64,000 bases of DNA, from assembly GCF_902506435.1 (NCBI RefSeq), contig NZ_LR733215.1:1929528-1993527 (forward strand), written 5' to 3'. The stretch's first letter is position 1; each line of letters begins with the position of its first letter. Position numbers and translations under genes: made by a program. Source of the DNA: Nocardioides sp. AX2bis (GTDB lineage Bacteria > Actinomycetota > Actinomycetes > Propionibacteriales > Nocardioidaceae). The notes under the pieces are model-generated. The model made no database searches and was not told the origin of the DNA. It saw only the letters and a program-made list of their open reading frames with translations. Below, one piece after another: positions 8,531 through 16,343 of the stretch.

Positions 8531-9276
8531 GCGACCCGGACGGCGGCACCGCGCCGGGCGCCCCCGCCGCGCGCGCCGTCTCGGGCGTCGACTCGGTCGA
8601 GGCGCTGGTCCGGGCCCAGATGGCCCGGGCGCTCGGCGGGCGTCGCGGCATGGTCGAGGCCGGTGTCCCCGGGGCGTTGTTCACGGTGATCTGGCTGATC
8701 ACCAAGGAGCTGTCGGTCGCGCTGGTGGCCAGCATCGCGGTCACCGTCGTGATGCTGGTGGTCCGCCTGGTGCAGCGCTCGACGGTCCAGTTCGTGATGA
8801 ACGCGCTGGTCGCCATCGGGATCGGCTACCTGTTCGTGCGGCTCGCGGCCGCCTCCGGGGGGAGCGAGTCGGAGCAGGCGCTGGCGTTCTTCCTGCCCGG
8901 GATCCTGGTCTCCACGGGCTACACCGTGGTGATGGCCGGCTCCTGCCTGGTCGGGTGGCCGTTCGTCGGGTTCCTGCTCGGCAGCGTCACCGGCGACCCC
9001 ACCGCCTGGCACGCCGACCGTCAGGTGGTCGGCCTGTGCAGCCGGCTCACCTGGATCTTCCTGCTCCCGGGCGCGATCGGCGCCGGGCTGCAGGGCCCGG
9101 TCTGGCTGGCCGGCTGGTCCGGTCTGATCGACATCGACCTGGCGGTCCTGGTCCTGGGGGTGCTCCGGCTCGGCCTGGGGTGGCCGCTGCGGATCGCCTC
9201 CTGGAGCGCGATGATCTGGGTGCTGACGCGCGACCGCACCCCGATCGAGCAGGCGACCGGCTCCCCGGCCACCTGA
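8527..9276 (+). CDS. DUF3159 integral membrane protein
   Basis: The 249-residue protein has a soluble start of 45 residues (EALVRAQMARALGGRRGMVE) and about six membrane segments: residues 46-62, 64-80, 92-108, 121-142, 175-190 and 208-235. DUF3159 members (Rv2693c) sit beside the OB-fold and ceo genes in many actinobacteria; the function is not known. GTG 8527 overlaps the preceding stop. The gene ends 19 bp from convergent ceoC without an obvious hairpin. Confidence 0.87.
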   Translation: MSDPDGGTAPGAPAARAVSGVDSVEALVRAQMARALGGRRGMVEAGVPGALFTVIWLITKELSVALVASIAVTVVMLVVRLVQRSTVQFVMNALVAIGIGYLFVRLAAASGGSESEQALAFFLPGILVSTGYTVVMAGSCLVGWPFVGFLLGSVTGDPTAWHADRQVVGLCSRLTWIFLLPGAIGAGLQGPVWLAGWSGLIDIDLAVLVLGVLRLGLGWPLRIASWSAMIWVLTRDRTPIEQATGSPAT

Positions 9277-9295
9277 TCCGACCCCGGGCGGCGGC

Positions 9296-9997
9296 TCAGG
9301 CCTGGCCGGCGGTCCGCTGGGCGCCGCCGGCCGGGTGGTTGGCCGGGGCCAGCAACCGCTCGAGCTCGTCCTCGCCGACGTCGGGCACCACGAACAGCAG
9401 CTCGTCCCCGGCCTCGACCGGCTGCTCGGCGTCGGGCACGTACACCTGGCCGTCGCGCAGGATGGTCACCAGGGCGCAGTTGTCCGGCAGCGGGATCAGG
9501 CCGACCTGCTTGCCGACGTAGGGGGAGTCCGACGGGAGGGTCATCTCGACCAGGTTGGCGTTGCCCTGGCGGAAGGTGAACAGCCGGACCAGGTCGCCGA
9601 CCGTGACGGCCTCCTCGACCAGGGCGGACATGATCCGCGGGGTCGAGACGTTGACGTCGACGCCCCAGGCCTCGCTGAAGAGCCACTCGTTGTTGGGGTG
9701 GTTGACCCGCCCGACGGTGCGCGGCACCCCGAACTCGGTCTTGGCCAGCAGCGAGGTCACCAGGTTGGCCTTGTCGTCACCGGTGGCCGCGATGACGACG
9801 TCGCAGCGGTCGAGCCGGGCCTCCTCCAGCGACGACAGCTCGCAGCAGTCCGCGAGCAGCCACTCCGCGTCCGGCACCCGCTCGGGGCGGATCGCGGAGG
9901 CGTACTTGTCGATCAGCAGGACCTCGTGGCCGTTGCCGATCAGCTCCCGGGCGATGGAGCGCCCGACGGCGCCCGCTCCGGCGATGGCGACCCTCAT
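9296..9997 (-). CDS. ceoC: TrkA-type potassium uptake regulator CeoC
   Basis: CeoC is a 233-residue cytoplasmic RCK protein that gates Trk/Ktr-type potassium uptake in response to NAD(H) or nucleotides. Residues 1-140 form the RCK-N Rossmann domain (VAIAGAGAVGRSIARELIGNGHEVLLID, then the D of DKYASA). Residues 145-220 form RCK-C (VEMTLPSDSPYVGKQVGLIPLPDNCALVTILRDG). It follows ceoB by 10 bp with GAGGAA as ribosome binding site. The ceoBC pair duplicates the two halves of E. coli TrkA. The membrane transporter they gate is not obvious in the window. Confidence 0.9.
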   Translation of the reverse strand: MRVAIAGAGAVGRSIARELIGNGHEVLLIDKYASAIRPERVPDAEWLLADCCELSSLEEARLDRCDVVIAATGDDKANLVTSLLAKTEFGVPRTVGRVNHPNNEWLFSEAWGVDVNVSTPRIMSALVEEAVTVGDLVRLFTFRQGNANLVEMTLPSDSPYVGKQVGLIPLPDNCALVTILRDGQVYVPDAEQPVEAGDELLFVVPDVGEDELERLLAPANHPAGGAQRTAGQA

Positions 9998-10007
9998 GGC
10001 TGGTTCC

Positions 10008-10670
10008 TCACTCCTGCTCGGGTCCGCGCTCGATGACGCGGTAGGCGTGCTGGGCGTTCTCCTCGCGGATCACGAGGTGGAGCAGGTCGCCCTCCTGGAC
10101 GACCGACTCCGACGTGGGCAGGACGCCCTCGCCCAGCCGGTCCAGCCACGCGATCCGGGAGCGGGACTGCTCCTCCAGGTCGCGGGTGCGGGTGCCGACC
10201 CAGGTCTCGGGCACCGGGACGTGGTCGACGCGGATCGTGCCGGAGGGGTCGCGGAAGTCCGGCTCGGCGCCCGCAGGCACCAGCCGCCGCAGCACCTGGT
10301 CGGCGGTCCACTTGACCGTGGCGACGGTGGTGATGCCCAGGCGCTGGTAGACCTCGGCGCGGCCGGGGTCGTAGATCCGGGCCACGACCTGCTCGATCCC
10401 GAAGGTCTCGCGGGCCACCCGGGCGGCGATGATGTTGGAGTTGTCGCCGGAGCTGACGGCCGCGAACGCGTCGGCGCGTCGGATGCCGGCCTTCTCCAGG
10501 ACCTCCTGGTCGAAGCCCATCCCCGCGACCTTGTCGCCGTTGAACCCCGGGCCGAGGCGTCGGAACGCGTCCGGCTCGCTGTCGATGACGGCGACGGTGT
10601 GGTTCCGGTCCTCGAGGCTGCGCGCCAGGGTCGAGCCGACCCGGCCACAACCCATGATCACGACATGCAC
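10008..10670 (-). CDS. ceoB: TrkA-type potassium uptake regulator CeoB
   Basis: This 220-residue RCK protein pairs with CeoC. It has an RCK-N domain (VVIMGCGRVGSTLARSLEDRNHTVAVIDSE, residues 3-31) and an RCK-C domain (WVGTRTRDLEEQSRSRIAWLDRLGEGVLP, after residue 140). The start is GTG 10670; the TACGGT box six bases upstream makes a leaderless transcript likely. It is divergent from the APC transporter gene at 10730. That head-to-head arrangement is the same as Rv2690c/Rv2691, suggesting a functional link, but the APC protein is not a Trk channel. Confidence 0.9.
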   Translation of the reverse strand: MHVVIMGCGRVGSTLARSLEDRNHTVAVIDSEPDAFRRLGPGFNGDKVAGMGFDQEVLEKAGIRRADAFAAVSSGDNSNIIAARVARETFGIEQVVARIYDPGRAEVYQRLGITTVATVKWTADQVLRRLVPAGAEPDFRDPSGTIRVDHVPVPETWVGTRTRDLEEQSRSRIAWLDRLGEGVLPTSESVVQEGDLLHLVIREENAQHAYRVIERGPEQE

Positions 10671-10676
10671 GCGTGC

Positions 10677-10682
10677 ACCGTA
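10677..10682 (-). promoter_or_regulatory. -10 box TACGGT of ceoB
   Basis: Minus-strand TACGGT, six bases before GTG 10670, within the 59-bp gap shared with the APC gene. Confidence 0.55.
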
Positions 10683-10715
10683 TCCCGCGCGGCGCCGGGG
10701 CGGGACGCGGTGCCG

Positions 10716-10721
10716 TACTCT
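10716..10721 (+). promoter_or_regulatory. -10 box TACTCT of APC transporter gene
   Basis: TACTCT lies 8 bases before GTG 10730; the spacing is slightly longer than at other leaderless starts here. Confidence 0.45.
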
Positions 10722-10729
10722 TCCCGACC

Positions 10730-12763
10730 GTGGGTGTCCGCGACGTGTCCAAGCGCATCCTCCTGGGACGCAAGCTGCGCAGCTCCCAGCTCGGCGAGAC
10801 CCTGCTGCCCAAGAAGATCGCGCTGCCGGTCTTCGCCAGCGACGCCCTCTCCTCGGTGGCCTACGCCCCCGACGAGATCTTCATCATGCTGTCCCTGGCC
10901 GGCGTCTCGGCCTACACGTGGTCGTGGAAGGTCGGCATCGCGGTCGCGATCATCATGACCGCGGTGGTCGCCTCCTACCGCCAGACGGTGCACGCCTACC
11001 CCAGTGGTGGTGGCGACTACGAGGTCGCCAGCGTCAACCTGGGACGCAACGCCGGCACCACGGTGGCCGCCGCGCTGCTGGTCGACTACGTGCTGACGGT
11101 GGCGGTCTCCATCTCCTCGGGGGCGCAGTACGCCGCCGCGGCGCTGCCGTTCCTCGCCGGGCACGAGCCGCTGGCGGCCAGCGCGATGGTGGTCATCCTG
11201 ATGGCGCTGAACCTGCGGGGGATCCGCGAGTCGGGTGCGCTCTTCGCGGTGCCGACCTACCTGTTCATGGTCGCGGTGCTCGGCATGTGCGGGATCGGCC
11301 TGCTGCAGCTGATCACCGGCAACCTGCCGCAGGTCTCGAGCGCCGAGTTCACGATCCTCCCCGACCCCGGCTTCGACGGCGCGCTGACCACGATGGGGCT
11401 GCTGATCCTGCTGGCCCGGGCGTTCTCGTCGGGCTGCGCGGCCCTGACCGGCGTCGAGGCGATCAGCAACGGGGTCCCGGCCTTCCGCAAGCCCAAGAGC
11501 CGCAACGCGGCGACCACGCTGCTGCTGCTCGGCCTGATCGCGGTCACGATGATGATGAGCGTCATCGTGCTGGCCCAGCAGATGGGCGTGCGCTACGTCG
11601 ACCCGACCGAGATCGACCGGTTGATCCAGGCCGACGGCACCCCCGTCCCCGAGGGCTTCCGCCAGGACGCGCTGATGGCCCAGATCGCCGAGGGCATCTT
11701 CCGCGACTTCCCGCCGGGCTTCTACTTCGTGGTGGTGATGACCGGGTTGATCCTGGTCCTGGCCGCCAACACCGCCTTCAACGGCTTCCCGGTGCTCGGC
11801 TCGATCCTGGCCCAGGACGGGTTCGCCCCCCGCGCGCTCGGCTCGCGCGGTGACCGGCTGGCGTTCTCCAACGGCATCGTCTTCCTGGCCGCCATGGCGA
11901 TCGTGCTGATCCTCGCCTTCGACGCCCAGCCCACCCGGCTGATCCAGCTCTACATCGTCGGCGTCTTCGTCTCCTTCAACCTCAGCCAGCTCGGCATGAT
12001 CCGGCACTGGACGCGCCTGCTGCGCTCCGAGCGCGACCCCGCCGCCCGCCGCCGGATGATGCGCTCCCGGGCGATCAACACCGTTGGGCTCAGCCTGACC
12101 GCGGTCGTCCTGGTGATCATCCTGATCACCAAGTTCCTCGAGGGCGCCTGGATCACGATCCTGGCGATGGGGTTCTTCTTCGCCCTGATGCGCAAGATCC
12201 GCAGCCACTACGACAGCGTCGAGGAGGAGCTGGCCGCCGAGGAGACCGACAAGGTCCTGCCCACGCGGGTGCACGCGATCGTCCTGGTCTCGAAGCTGCA
12301 CAAGCCCACGCTGCGCGCCCTGGCCTTCGCCAAGGCCACCCGGCCCAACGTCCTGGAGGGCGTCTACGTCTCCAGCGACGCCCGGGACACCGCGAGGCTG
12401 CTCGCCGCGTGGGAGCAGCGCAACTTCGGCGTCCCGCTGAAGGTGCTGCACTCGCCCTACCGCGAGCTGGTCAAGCCGATCGTCGAGTACGCCACCGAGA
12501 TCCGTCGGGCCAACCCGCGTGGCGTGGTCGCGGTCTACATCCCCGAGTACGTCGTGGGCCGCTGGTGGGAGCAGCTGCTCCACAACCAGACCGCGCTGCG
12601 GCTCAAGGGTCGGCTGCTGTTCGCCCCCGGCGTCATGGTCATCTCGGTGCCCTACCAGCTCCGCTCGTCGCGGATCGCGAAGGAGAAGGTCATGCGCGAG
12701 GGCAAGCGTGTCCAGCCCGGCGACCTCCGCCGCGGCCGCGCCGACGAGCCGTCGCGCCGATGA
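10730..12763 (+). CDS. APC-superfamily permease with C-terminal soluble domain
   Basis: The 677-residue transporter (Rv2690c-like) has about 12 membrane segments between residues 30 and 480. It opens with SDALSSVAYAPDEIFIMLSLAG, typical of the KUP/amino-acid APC branch, and has SGGGDYEVASVNLG in TM2. A soluble domain of about 180 residues follows TM12 (VHAIVLVSKLHKPTLRALAFAKA, VEGVYVSSDA-like), resembling a USP/CCC-type cytoplasmic domain. The substrate is not known; an amino acid or K+ is possible given the divergent ceoBC. GTG 10730 is chosen from the -10 spacing; GTG 10745 is an alternative. The stop overlaps the next gene as ATGA. Confidence 0.85.
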   Translation: MGVRDVSKRILLGRKLRSSQLGETLLPKKIALPVFASDALSSVAYAPDEIFIMLSLAGVSAYTWSWKVGIAVAIIMTAVVASYRQTVHAYPSGGGDYEVASVNLGRNAGTTVAAALLVDYVLTVAVSISSGAQYAAAALPFLAGHEPLAASAMVVILMALNLRGIRESGALFAVPTYLFMVAVLGMCGIGLLQLITGNLPQVSSAEFTILPDPGFDGALTTMGLLILLARAFSSGCAALTGVEAISNGVPAFRKPKSRNAATTLLLLGLIAVTMMMSVIVLAQQMGVRYVDPTEIDRLIQADGTPVPEGFRQDALMAQIAEGIFRDFPPGFYFVVVMTGLILVLAANTAFNGFPVLGSILAQDGFAPRALGSRGDRLAFSNGIVFLAAMAIVLILAFDAQPTRLIQLYIVGVFVSFNLSQLGMIRHWTRLLRSERDPAARRRMMRSRAINTVGLSLTAVVLVIILITKFLEGAWITILAMGFFFALMRKIRSHYDSVEEELAAEETDKVLPTRVHAIVLVSKLHKPTLRALAFAKATRPNVLEGVYVSSDARDTARLLAAWEQRNFGVPLKVLHSPYRELVKPIVEYATEIRRANPRGVVAVYIPEYVVGRWWEQLLHNQTALRLKGRLLFAPGVMVISVPYQLRSSRIAKEKVMREGKRVQPGDLRRGRADEPSRR

Positions 12764-13935
12764 GCGCGCCGGACCGTCGCCGCGGGCGTCGCCCCGGGAC
12801 CCGTACGGGCGCCCGACCCGCACGGGCCCGCACGCCCAAGGGGCGGGTGCGGGTGGGGGAGCGGTTCGAGGCCGAGGTCGGCCCGGTCGCCCACGGCGGT
12901 CACTGCGTGGCCCGGCTCGACGCGCGTGCGGGCGAGGACGCCGGCCGGGTGGTCTTCGTGCGCCACGCACTGCCCGGCGAGCAGGTGGTCCTGGTGGTCA
13001 CCGAGGGCTCCGACGGGGACCGGTTCTGGCGCGGTGACGCCGTCGAGGTCCGCACGCCGTCCGCCGACCGGGTGGAGGCGCCCTGCCCGTACGCCGGCCC
13101 GGGCCTGTGCGGCGGTTGCGACCTCCAGCACGTGGCGCTGCCGGCGCAGCGTGACCTGAAGGCGGCCGTCGTGCGGGAGCAGCTGGCGCGCCTGGCCGGG
13201 CTCGACGTGGACGTCACCGTCGAGGCGGTGCCCGGGGACGACGAGGGCCTGCGCTGGCGCACGCGGCACCACTACGTCGACCTGCCCGGAGGACGCCAGG
13301 GGATGCGCGTGCACCGCTCCCACGAGGTCGTCGAGGTGGACGACTGCCTGCTCGACGCGCACCGGCCCCCGTCGTACGACGTCGGGCCGCACACCTTCGC
13401 CGTGGCCGACGGCGGCTTCTGGCAGGTCCACCCGGGCGCCCCGGGCGTGCTGGTGGAGTCGGTCCTGGCCGCGCTGGCGCCGCGCTCGGGCGAGCGCGCG
13501 CTCGACCTGTACGCCGGGGTCGGCCTGTTCGGCCGCTTCCTGGCCGACGCGGTCGGCGACACCGAGCTGGTGAGCCTGGTCGAGGCCGACGCCGAGGCGG
13601 CGAGCCTGTCGGCCGAGAACGTGCCGGGCGCCGAGGTCCACGCCGGGCCGGTCGAGCAGGTGCTCGGCGCCGGCGTGGCGCCCGAGGTCGACCTGGTCGT
13701 CCTGGACCCCCCGCGCACCGGCGCGCGGCGCCCCGTGGTCGAACAGGTCGTCGCCCGCGGCCCCCGCGCGGTCGCGTACGTCGCCTGCGACCCCGCCGCG
13801 CTGGCCCGCGACGTCGCCACCTTCGCCGAGCTCGGCTACGAGCTGCGCAGCCTCCGCGCCCTCGACCTGTTCCCGATGACGCACCACGTCGAGTGCGTGG
13901 CGCTGCTGGAGAAGGTCGGCTCCGACCTGGGGTGA
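12760..13935 (+). CDS. TrmA/RlmD-type RNA m5U methyltransferase
   Basis: The 391-residue SAM-dependent RNA methyltransferase is homologous to Rv2689c. A basic tail (residues 1-28) precedes a TRAM-like RNA-binding domain (GERFEAEVGPVAHGGHCVARLD). The Fe-S cysteines lie in CPYAGPGLCGGC near residue 110. SAM motif I is LDLYAGVGLFG (about 247), VLDPPRTGA is motif IV, and VACDPAALARDVA contains the catalytic Cys. MTHHVECVALL ends the domain. The target (23S rRNA or tRNA uridine) cannot be decided from the sequence. The N-terminus is unusually rich in Arg. Confidence 0.88.
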   Translation: MSAPDRRRGRRPGTRTGARPARARTPKGRVRVGERFEAEVGPVAHGGHCVARLDARAGEDAGRVVFVRHALPGEQVVLVVTEGSDGDRFWRGDAVEVRTPSADRVEAPCPYAGPGLCGGCDLQHVALPAQRDLKAAVVREQLARLAGLDVDVTVEAVPGDDEGLRWRTRHHYVDLPGGRQGMRVHRSHEVVEVDDCLLDAHRPPSYDVGPHTFAVADGGFWQVHPGAPGVLVESVLAALAPRSGERALDLYAGVGLFGRFLADAVGDTELVSLVEADAEAASLSAENVPGAEVHAGPVEQVLGAGVAPEVDLVVLDPPRTGARRPVVEQVVARGPRAVAYVACDPAALARDVATFAELGYELRSLRALDLFPMTHHVECVALLEKVGSDLG

Positions 13936-13989
13936 TGGGTTCGCGGCGCCCAGCGCCACGAGCGGGACGACCTCCGGGTGCGTGCCGGT

Positions 13990-14032
13990 ACGGGGTACCA
14001 GCCCAGATGTCCGCTGTCGGGTGGTACCCCGT
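13990..14032. promoter_or_regulatory. 11-bp perfect inverted repeat upstream of the His-rich secreted protein
   Basis: ACGGGGTACCA (13990-14000) and TGGTACCCCGT (14022-14032) are exact complements separated by 21 bases. GGTACCCC occurs a third time at 14073-14080, between the GGAGG ribosome binding site and ATG 14082. The repeat may be an operator. Alternatively, the left arm could pair with either downstream copy in RNA and mask the ribosome binding site. Confidence 0.5.
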
Positions 14033-14081
14033 CTGCACGAGGCTCGGCACGTCCGAACAACCCGTCCCCTGGAGGTACCCC

Positions 14082-14390
14082 ATGAACGTCCGCCGCACCC
14101 TCGCCGCCGGCAGCGCCGCTGTCCTGATCGCCCTCGCCCCGGCCACCGCCTTCGCCAGCAACGGCGCCGACGACGGCCCCCACCACGGCCATCACGGGTC
14201 CGACGACGGCCCCCGTCACCACGGTCACGGGTCGGACGACGGCCCGAACCACCAGCGTCACGGCGCCGACGACGGGCCCCGTCACCACGGTCACGGGTCG
14301 GACGACGGCCCGAACCACCAGCGTCACGGCGCCGACGACGGGCCCCGTCACCACGGTCACGGGTCGGACGACGGCCCGAACCACGACTGA
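14082..14390 (+). CDS. Secreted His/Asp-rich tandem-repeat protein
   Basis: The 102-residue protein starts at ATG 14082, seven bases after GGAGG. Residues 1-27 are a clean Sec signal peptide (NVRRTLAAGSAAVLIALAPATAFA, cut after AFA). The rest is almost entirely His, Asp, Gly, Asn and Arg in a repeating HG(S/A)DDGP(R/N)H pattern. The larger unit is 22 residues (66 bp), with copies starting at 14215, 14281 and 14347 that are nearly identical in DNA. Such sequences bind Ni2+, Zn2+, Cu2+ or Ca2+, so extracellular metal binding is plausible but inferred. I recognise no family. It stands alone between the methyltransferase and the ABC operon. Confidence 0.75.
   Translation: MNVRRTLAAGSAAVLIALAPATAFASNGADDGPHHGHHGSDDGPRHHGHGSDDGPNHQRHGADDGPRHHGHGSDDGPNHQRHGADDGPRHHGHGSDDGPNHD
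14215..14388 (+). repeat. 66-bp tandem coding repeat
   Basis: Units begin at 14215, 14281 and 14347 with GTCACCACGGTCACGGGTCG; the last is incomplete. Each encodes 22 residues. The near-identity of the DNA points to recent unit duplication. Confidence 0.9.
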
Positions 14391-14406
14391 CCGCTCCGTC
14401 CCGGCC

Positions 14407-15384
14407 TCAGCGGCGCGCGGCATAGACCTTGCGGACGACGTCCTCGACCCGCGGCTCCTCGACCGAGAGGTCGACCACCTCGACGCGGGTGGAGACCGCG
14501 GCGAGCACCCGCGCCGCGGTGGTGCGCTGGGCGTCGAAGGCCAGCCGCTGACGCAGGCCGTGGCCCTCGCTGCCGAGGTGGCGGGTGTCCGGCACGTCGG
14601 TGAGGTCCGCAACAGGCTCGGCGAGGTCGACGACCAGCACCCGCTCGGCCCCGACGGTGCGGCCCAGGCCGGCCAGGTCGCCGTCGAAGACGAGCCGGCC
14701 GCGGTCGACCAGCACCACCCGGTCGCACAGCCGCTCCACGTCGCCCATGTCGTGCGTGGTCAGCAGCAGGGTCGTGCCGTGGGTGGCCCGCTCCTCGACC
14801 AGGAACTCGCGCAGGCGCTGCTTGGAGAGCACGTCGAGCCCGATCGTGGGCTCGTCCAGGATCACCAGGCGCGGGCGGTGCAGCAGGGCTGCGGCGACCT
14901 CGGCCCGCATCCGCTGGCCCAGCGACAGCTGGCGCACCGGGGTGCCGAGGATCTCGGCCATCTCGAGACGCTCGACCAGCTCGTCGGTCCGGGCCCGCGC
15001 GTCGGCGGGCGGACGTCGGTGGATGGCGGCGAGCAGCGAGAACGACTCCCGCACCGGCAGGTCCCACCACAGCTGCGAGCGCTGCCCGAACACGACCCCG
15101 ACCTCGCCGGCCAGCCGTCGACGGTCGGGCACGGGCCGACACCCGCAGGTGCGGACCTCGCCGGAGGTCGGCACCAGGATCCCGGTCAGCATCTTGATGG
15201 TCGTCGACTTGCCGGCGCCGTTGGCCCCGATGTAGCCGACGGCCTCGCCGGGGGAGACCCGCAGGGTCAGGTCGTCGACGGCGCGGACCGTCCGCCGGCG
15301 CAGCCCGTCGCGGACCCGGAAGTCACGGGTCAGGCCGGTGGTCTCGATGATCGGCTCGCTGCTGCCGGTGCCGTCGTGCGTCAT
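14407..15384 (-). CDS. ABC-2 type exporter, ATP-binding subunit
   Basis: This 325-residue ATPase powers the exporter formed with the two permeases upstream. Walker A is GANGAGKST (about residue 54), the Q-loop lies in VVFGQRSQLWWDLP, the signature is LSLGQRMRAE, Walker B is RLVILDEPTIGLD, and the switch is THDM. The C-terminal 70 residues (VLVVDLAEPVADL and RVEVVDLSVEEPRVEDVVRKVY) resemble the tail of DrrA-type and Nod-type ATPases. The ATG overlaps the permease stop (ATGA). The substrate is unknown; relatives with PF06182 permeases are often annotated as drug or glycolipid exporters. Confidence 0.92.
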   Translation of the reverse strand: MTHDGTGSSEPIIETTGLTRDFRVRDGLRRRTVRAVDDLTLRVSPGEAVGYIGANGAGKSTTIKMLTGILVPTSGEVRTCGCRPVPDRRRLAGEVGVVFGQRSQLWWDLPVRESFSLLAAIHRRPPADARARTDELVERLEMAEILGTPVRQLSLGQRMRAEVAAALLHRPRLVILDEPTIGLDVLSKQRLREFLVEERATHGTTLLLTTHDMGDVERLCDRVVLVDRGRLVFDGDLAGLGRTVGAERVLVVDLAEPVADLTDVPDTRHLGSEGHGLRQRLAFDAQRTTAARVLAAVSTRVEVVDLSVEEPRVEDVVRKVYAARR

Positions 15385-16343
15385 CCGCCTGCTCCTTGGT
15401 AGTGCCGCACGCCCCAGCGCCAGCAGGTCAGGGCCAGCACCCACGCCCACACCGCAGCCAGCGGGGCGCACCAGCCCAACCACCCCGGCAGCCCGGGCAC
15501 GCCGGGGAGGTCGAGCAGGGTGCCCACCGGAAGGTAGCCGGTGAAGGCCATCGGGAAGACGAAGCCGAAGACCACGAGCAGCCCGCGGGGCCAGACCGAC
15601 GCGGGCTGGCCGGCGGCGTACCGGCCCCCGTAGACGAAGGCGTTGGTCATCTCGGCGCCGTTGACGAGGAAGAACTGCAGGCCGGCCGCGGTCACGAACA
15701 GCGCCGCGAACGTGGCCGCGCCGGAGAGGACGGCGAGCACGAGCAGCGCGACGGCCGAGGGCCCCCACGTGATGTCGTTGAGCACCAGCCCGACGACCAG
15801 GGCCACCGCGCCGACCGAGGCGCGGGCCAGGCGCCGCAGGGAGATGTCGCTGGTGACCAGCTGCAGCAGCAGCGGCTGCGGTCGCAGGTAGAACACGTCG
15901 AGCGTGCCGGCACGGATGAAGCGCGGCAGCTCGTCGCAGTGCCCCACCACCATGTCGGCCAGGCTGAAGGTCAGGTCGGCGATCCCGAAGACCAGCACCA
16001 CCTGGGCCAGGGTGAGCCCGCCGATGCGGTCGACGGCGAGGAAGAGCACCGCCACCTCGGCCAGCTCGACCAGGCCCACCAGCAGCGAGCTGCCCAGGTC
16101 GAGGGCGAAGCTGGCGCGGTAGCTGCGCTGCGACCGGATCCGCGAGGCCAGGACGACGCGGTACGGCTCCCAGCGCGCGCGCAGGGTGAGGGTCTCGTGA
16201 CGCTCGCTGCGCTCGCTCCTCGACCACCGGGGCGGCCGCTGCCTGCGCTCGCTCCTCGACCACCGGGGCGGCCGCTGCCTGCGCTCGCTCCTCGACCACC
16301 GGGGCGGACGCTCGCTCCTCGACCACCGGCGGGTGTCAGCCAC
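15381..16343 (-). CDS. ABC-2 family permease with repeat-derived N-terminus
   Basis: This 320-residue membrane subunit (PF06182-like) has six membrane spans after residue 75. The core begins near LRARWEPYRVVLASRIRSQ and includes the family pattern FIRAGTLDVFYLRPQP. The first 50 residues are not typical: they are repeats of RPPRWSRSERRQ, encoded by a 36-bp DNA unit related to the intergenic repeats at 50265 and 63819. GTG 16343 overlaps the previous gene by 8 bp, so reading through the repeat is the only coupled start I see. No ATG/GTG/TTG start lies between the repeat and the core. It forms the transporter with its neighbours. Confidence 0.85.
   Translation of the reverse strand: MADTRRWSRSERPPRWSRSERRQRPPRWSRSERRQRPPRWSRSERSERHETLTLRARWEPYRVVLASRIRSQRSYRASFALDLGSSLLVGLVELAEVAVLFLAVDRIGGLTLAQVVLVFGIADLTFSLADMVVGHCDELPRFIRAGTLDVFYLRPQPLLLQLVTSDISLRRLARASVGAVALVVGLVLNDITWGPSAVALLVLAVLSGAATFAALFVTAAGLQFFLVNGAEMTNAFVYGGRYAAGQPASVWPRGLLVVFGFVFPMAFTGYLPVGTLLDLPGVPGLPGWLGWCAPLAAVWAWVLALTCWRWGVRHYQGAGG
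16197..16330. repeat. In-frame 36-bp repeat array (interspersed repeat family A)
   Basis: GCTCGCTCCTCGACCACCGG recurs at 16211, 16247, 16283 and 16310, spaced 36, 36 and 27 bp, all multiples of three. The 5' edge (GTCTCGTGACGCTCGCTGCG, from 16193) is the same sequence that begins each unit of the array at 50265. Confidence 0.9.

Noticed and set aside
14215..14388. CRISPR-like spacing in the 66-bp repeats
   Set aside because: The repeat is in frame and codes for a patterned secreted protein with a signal peptide.
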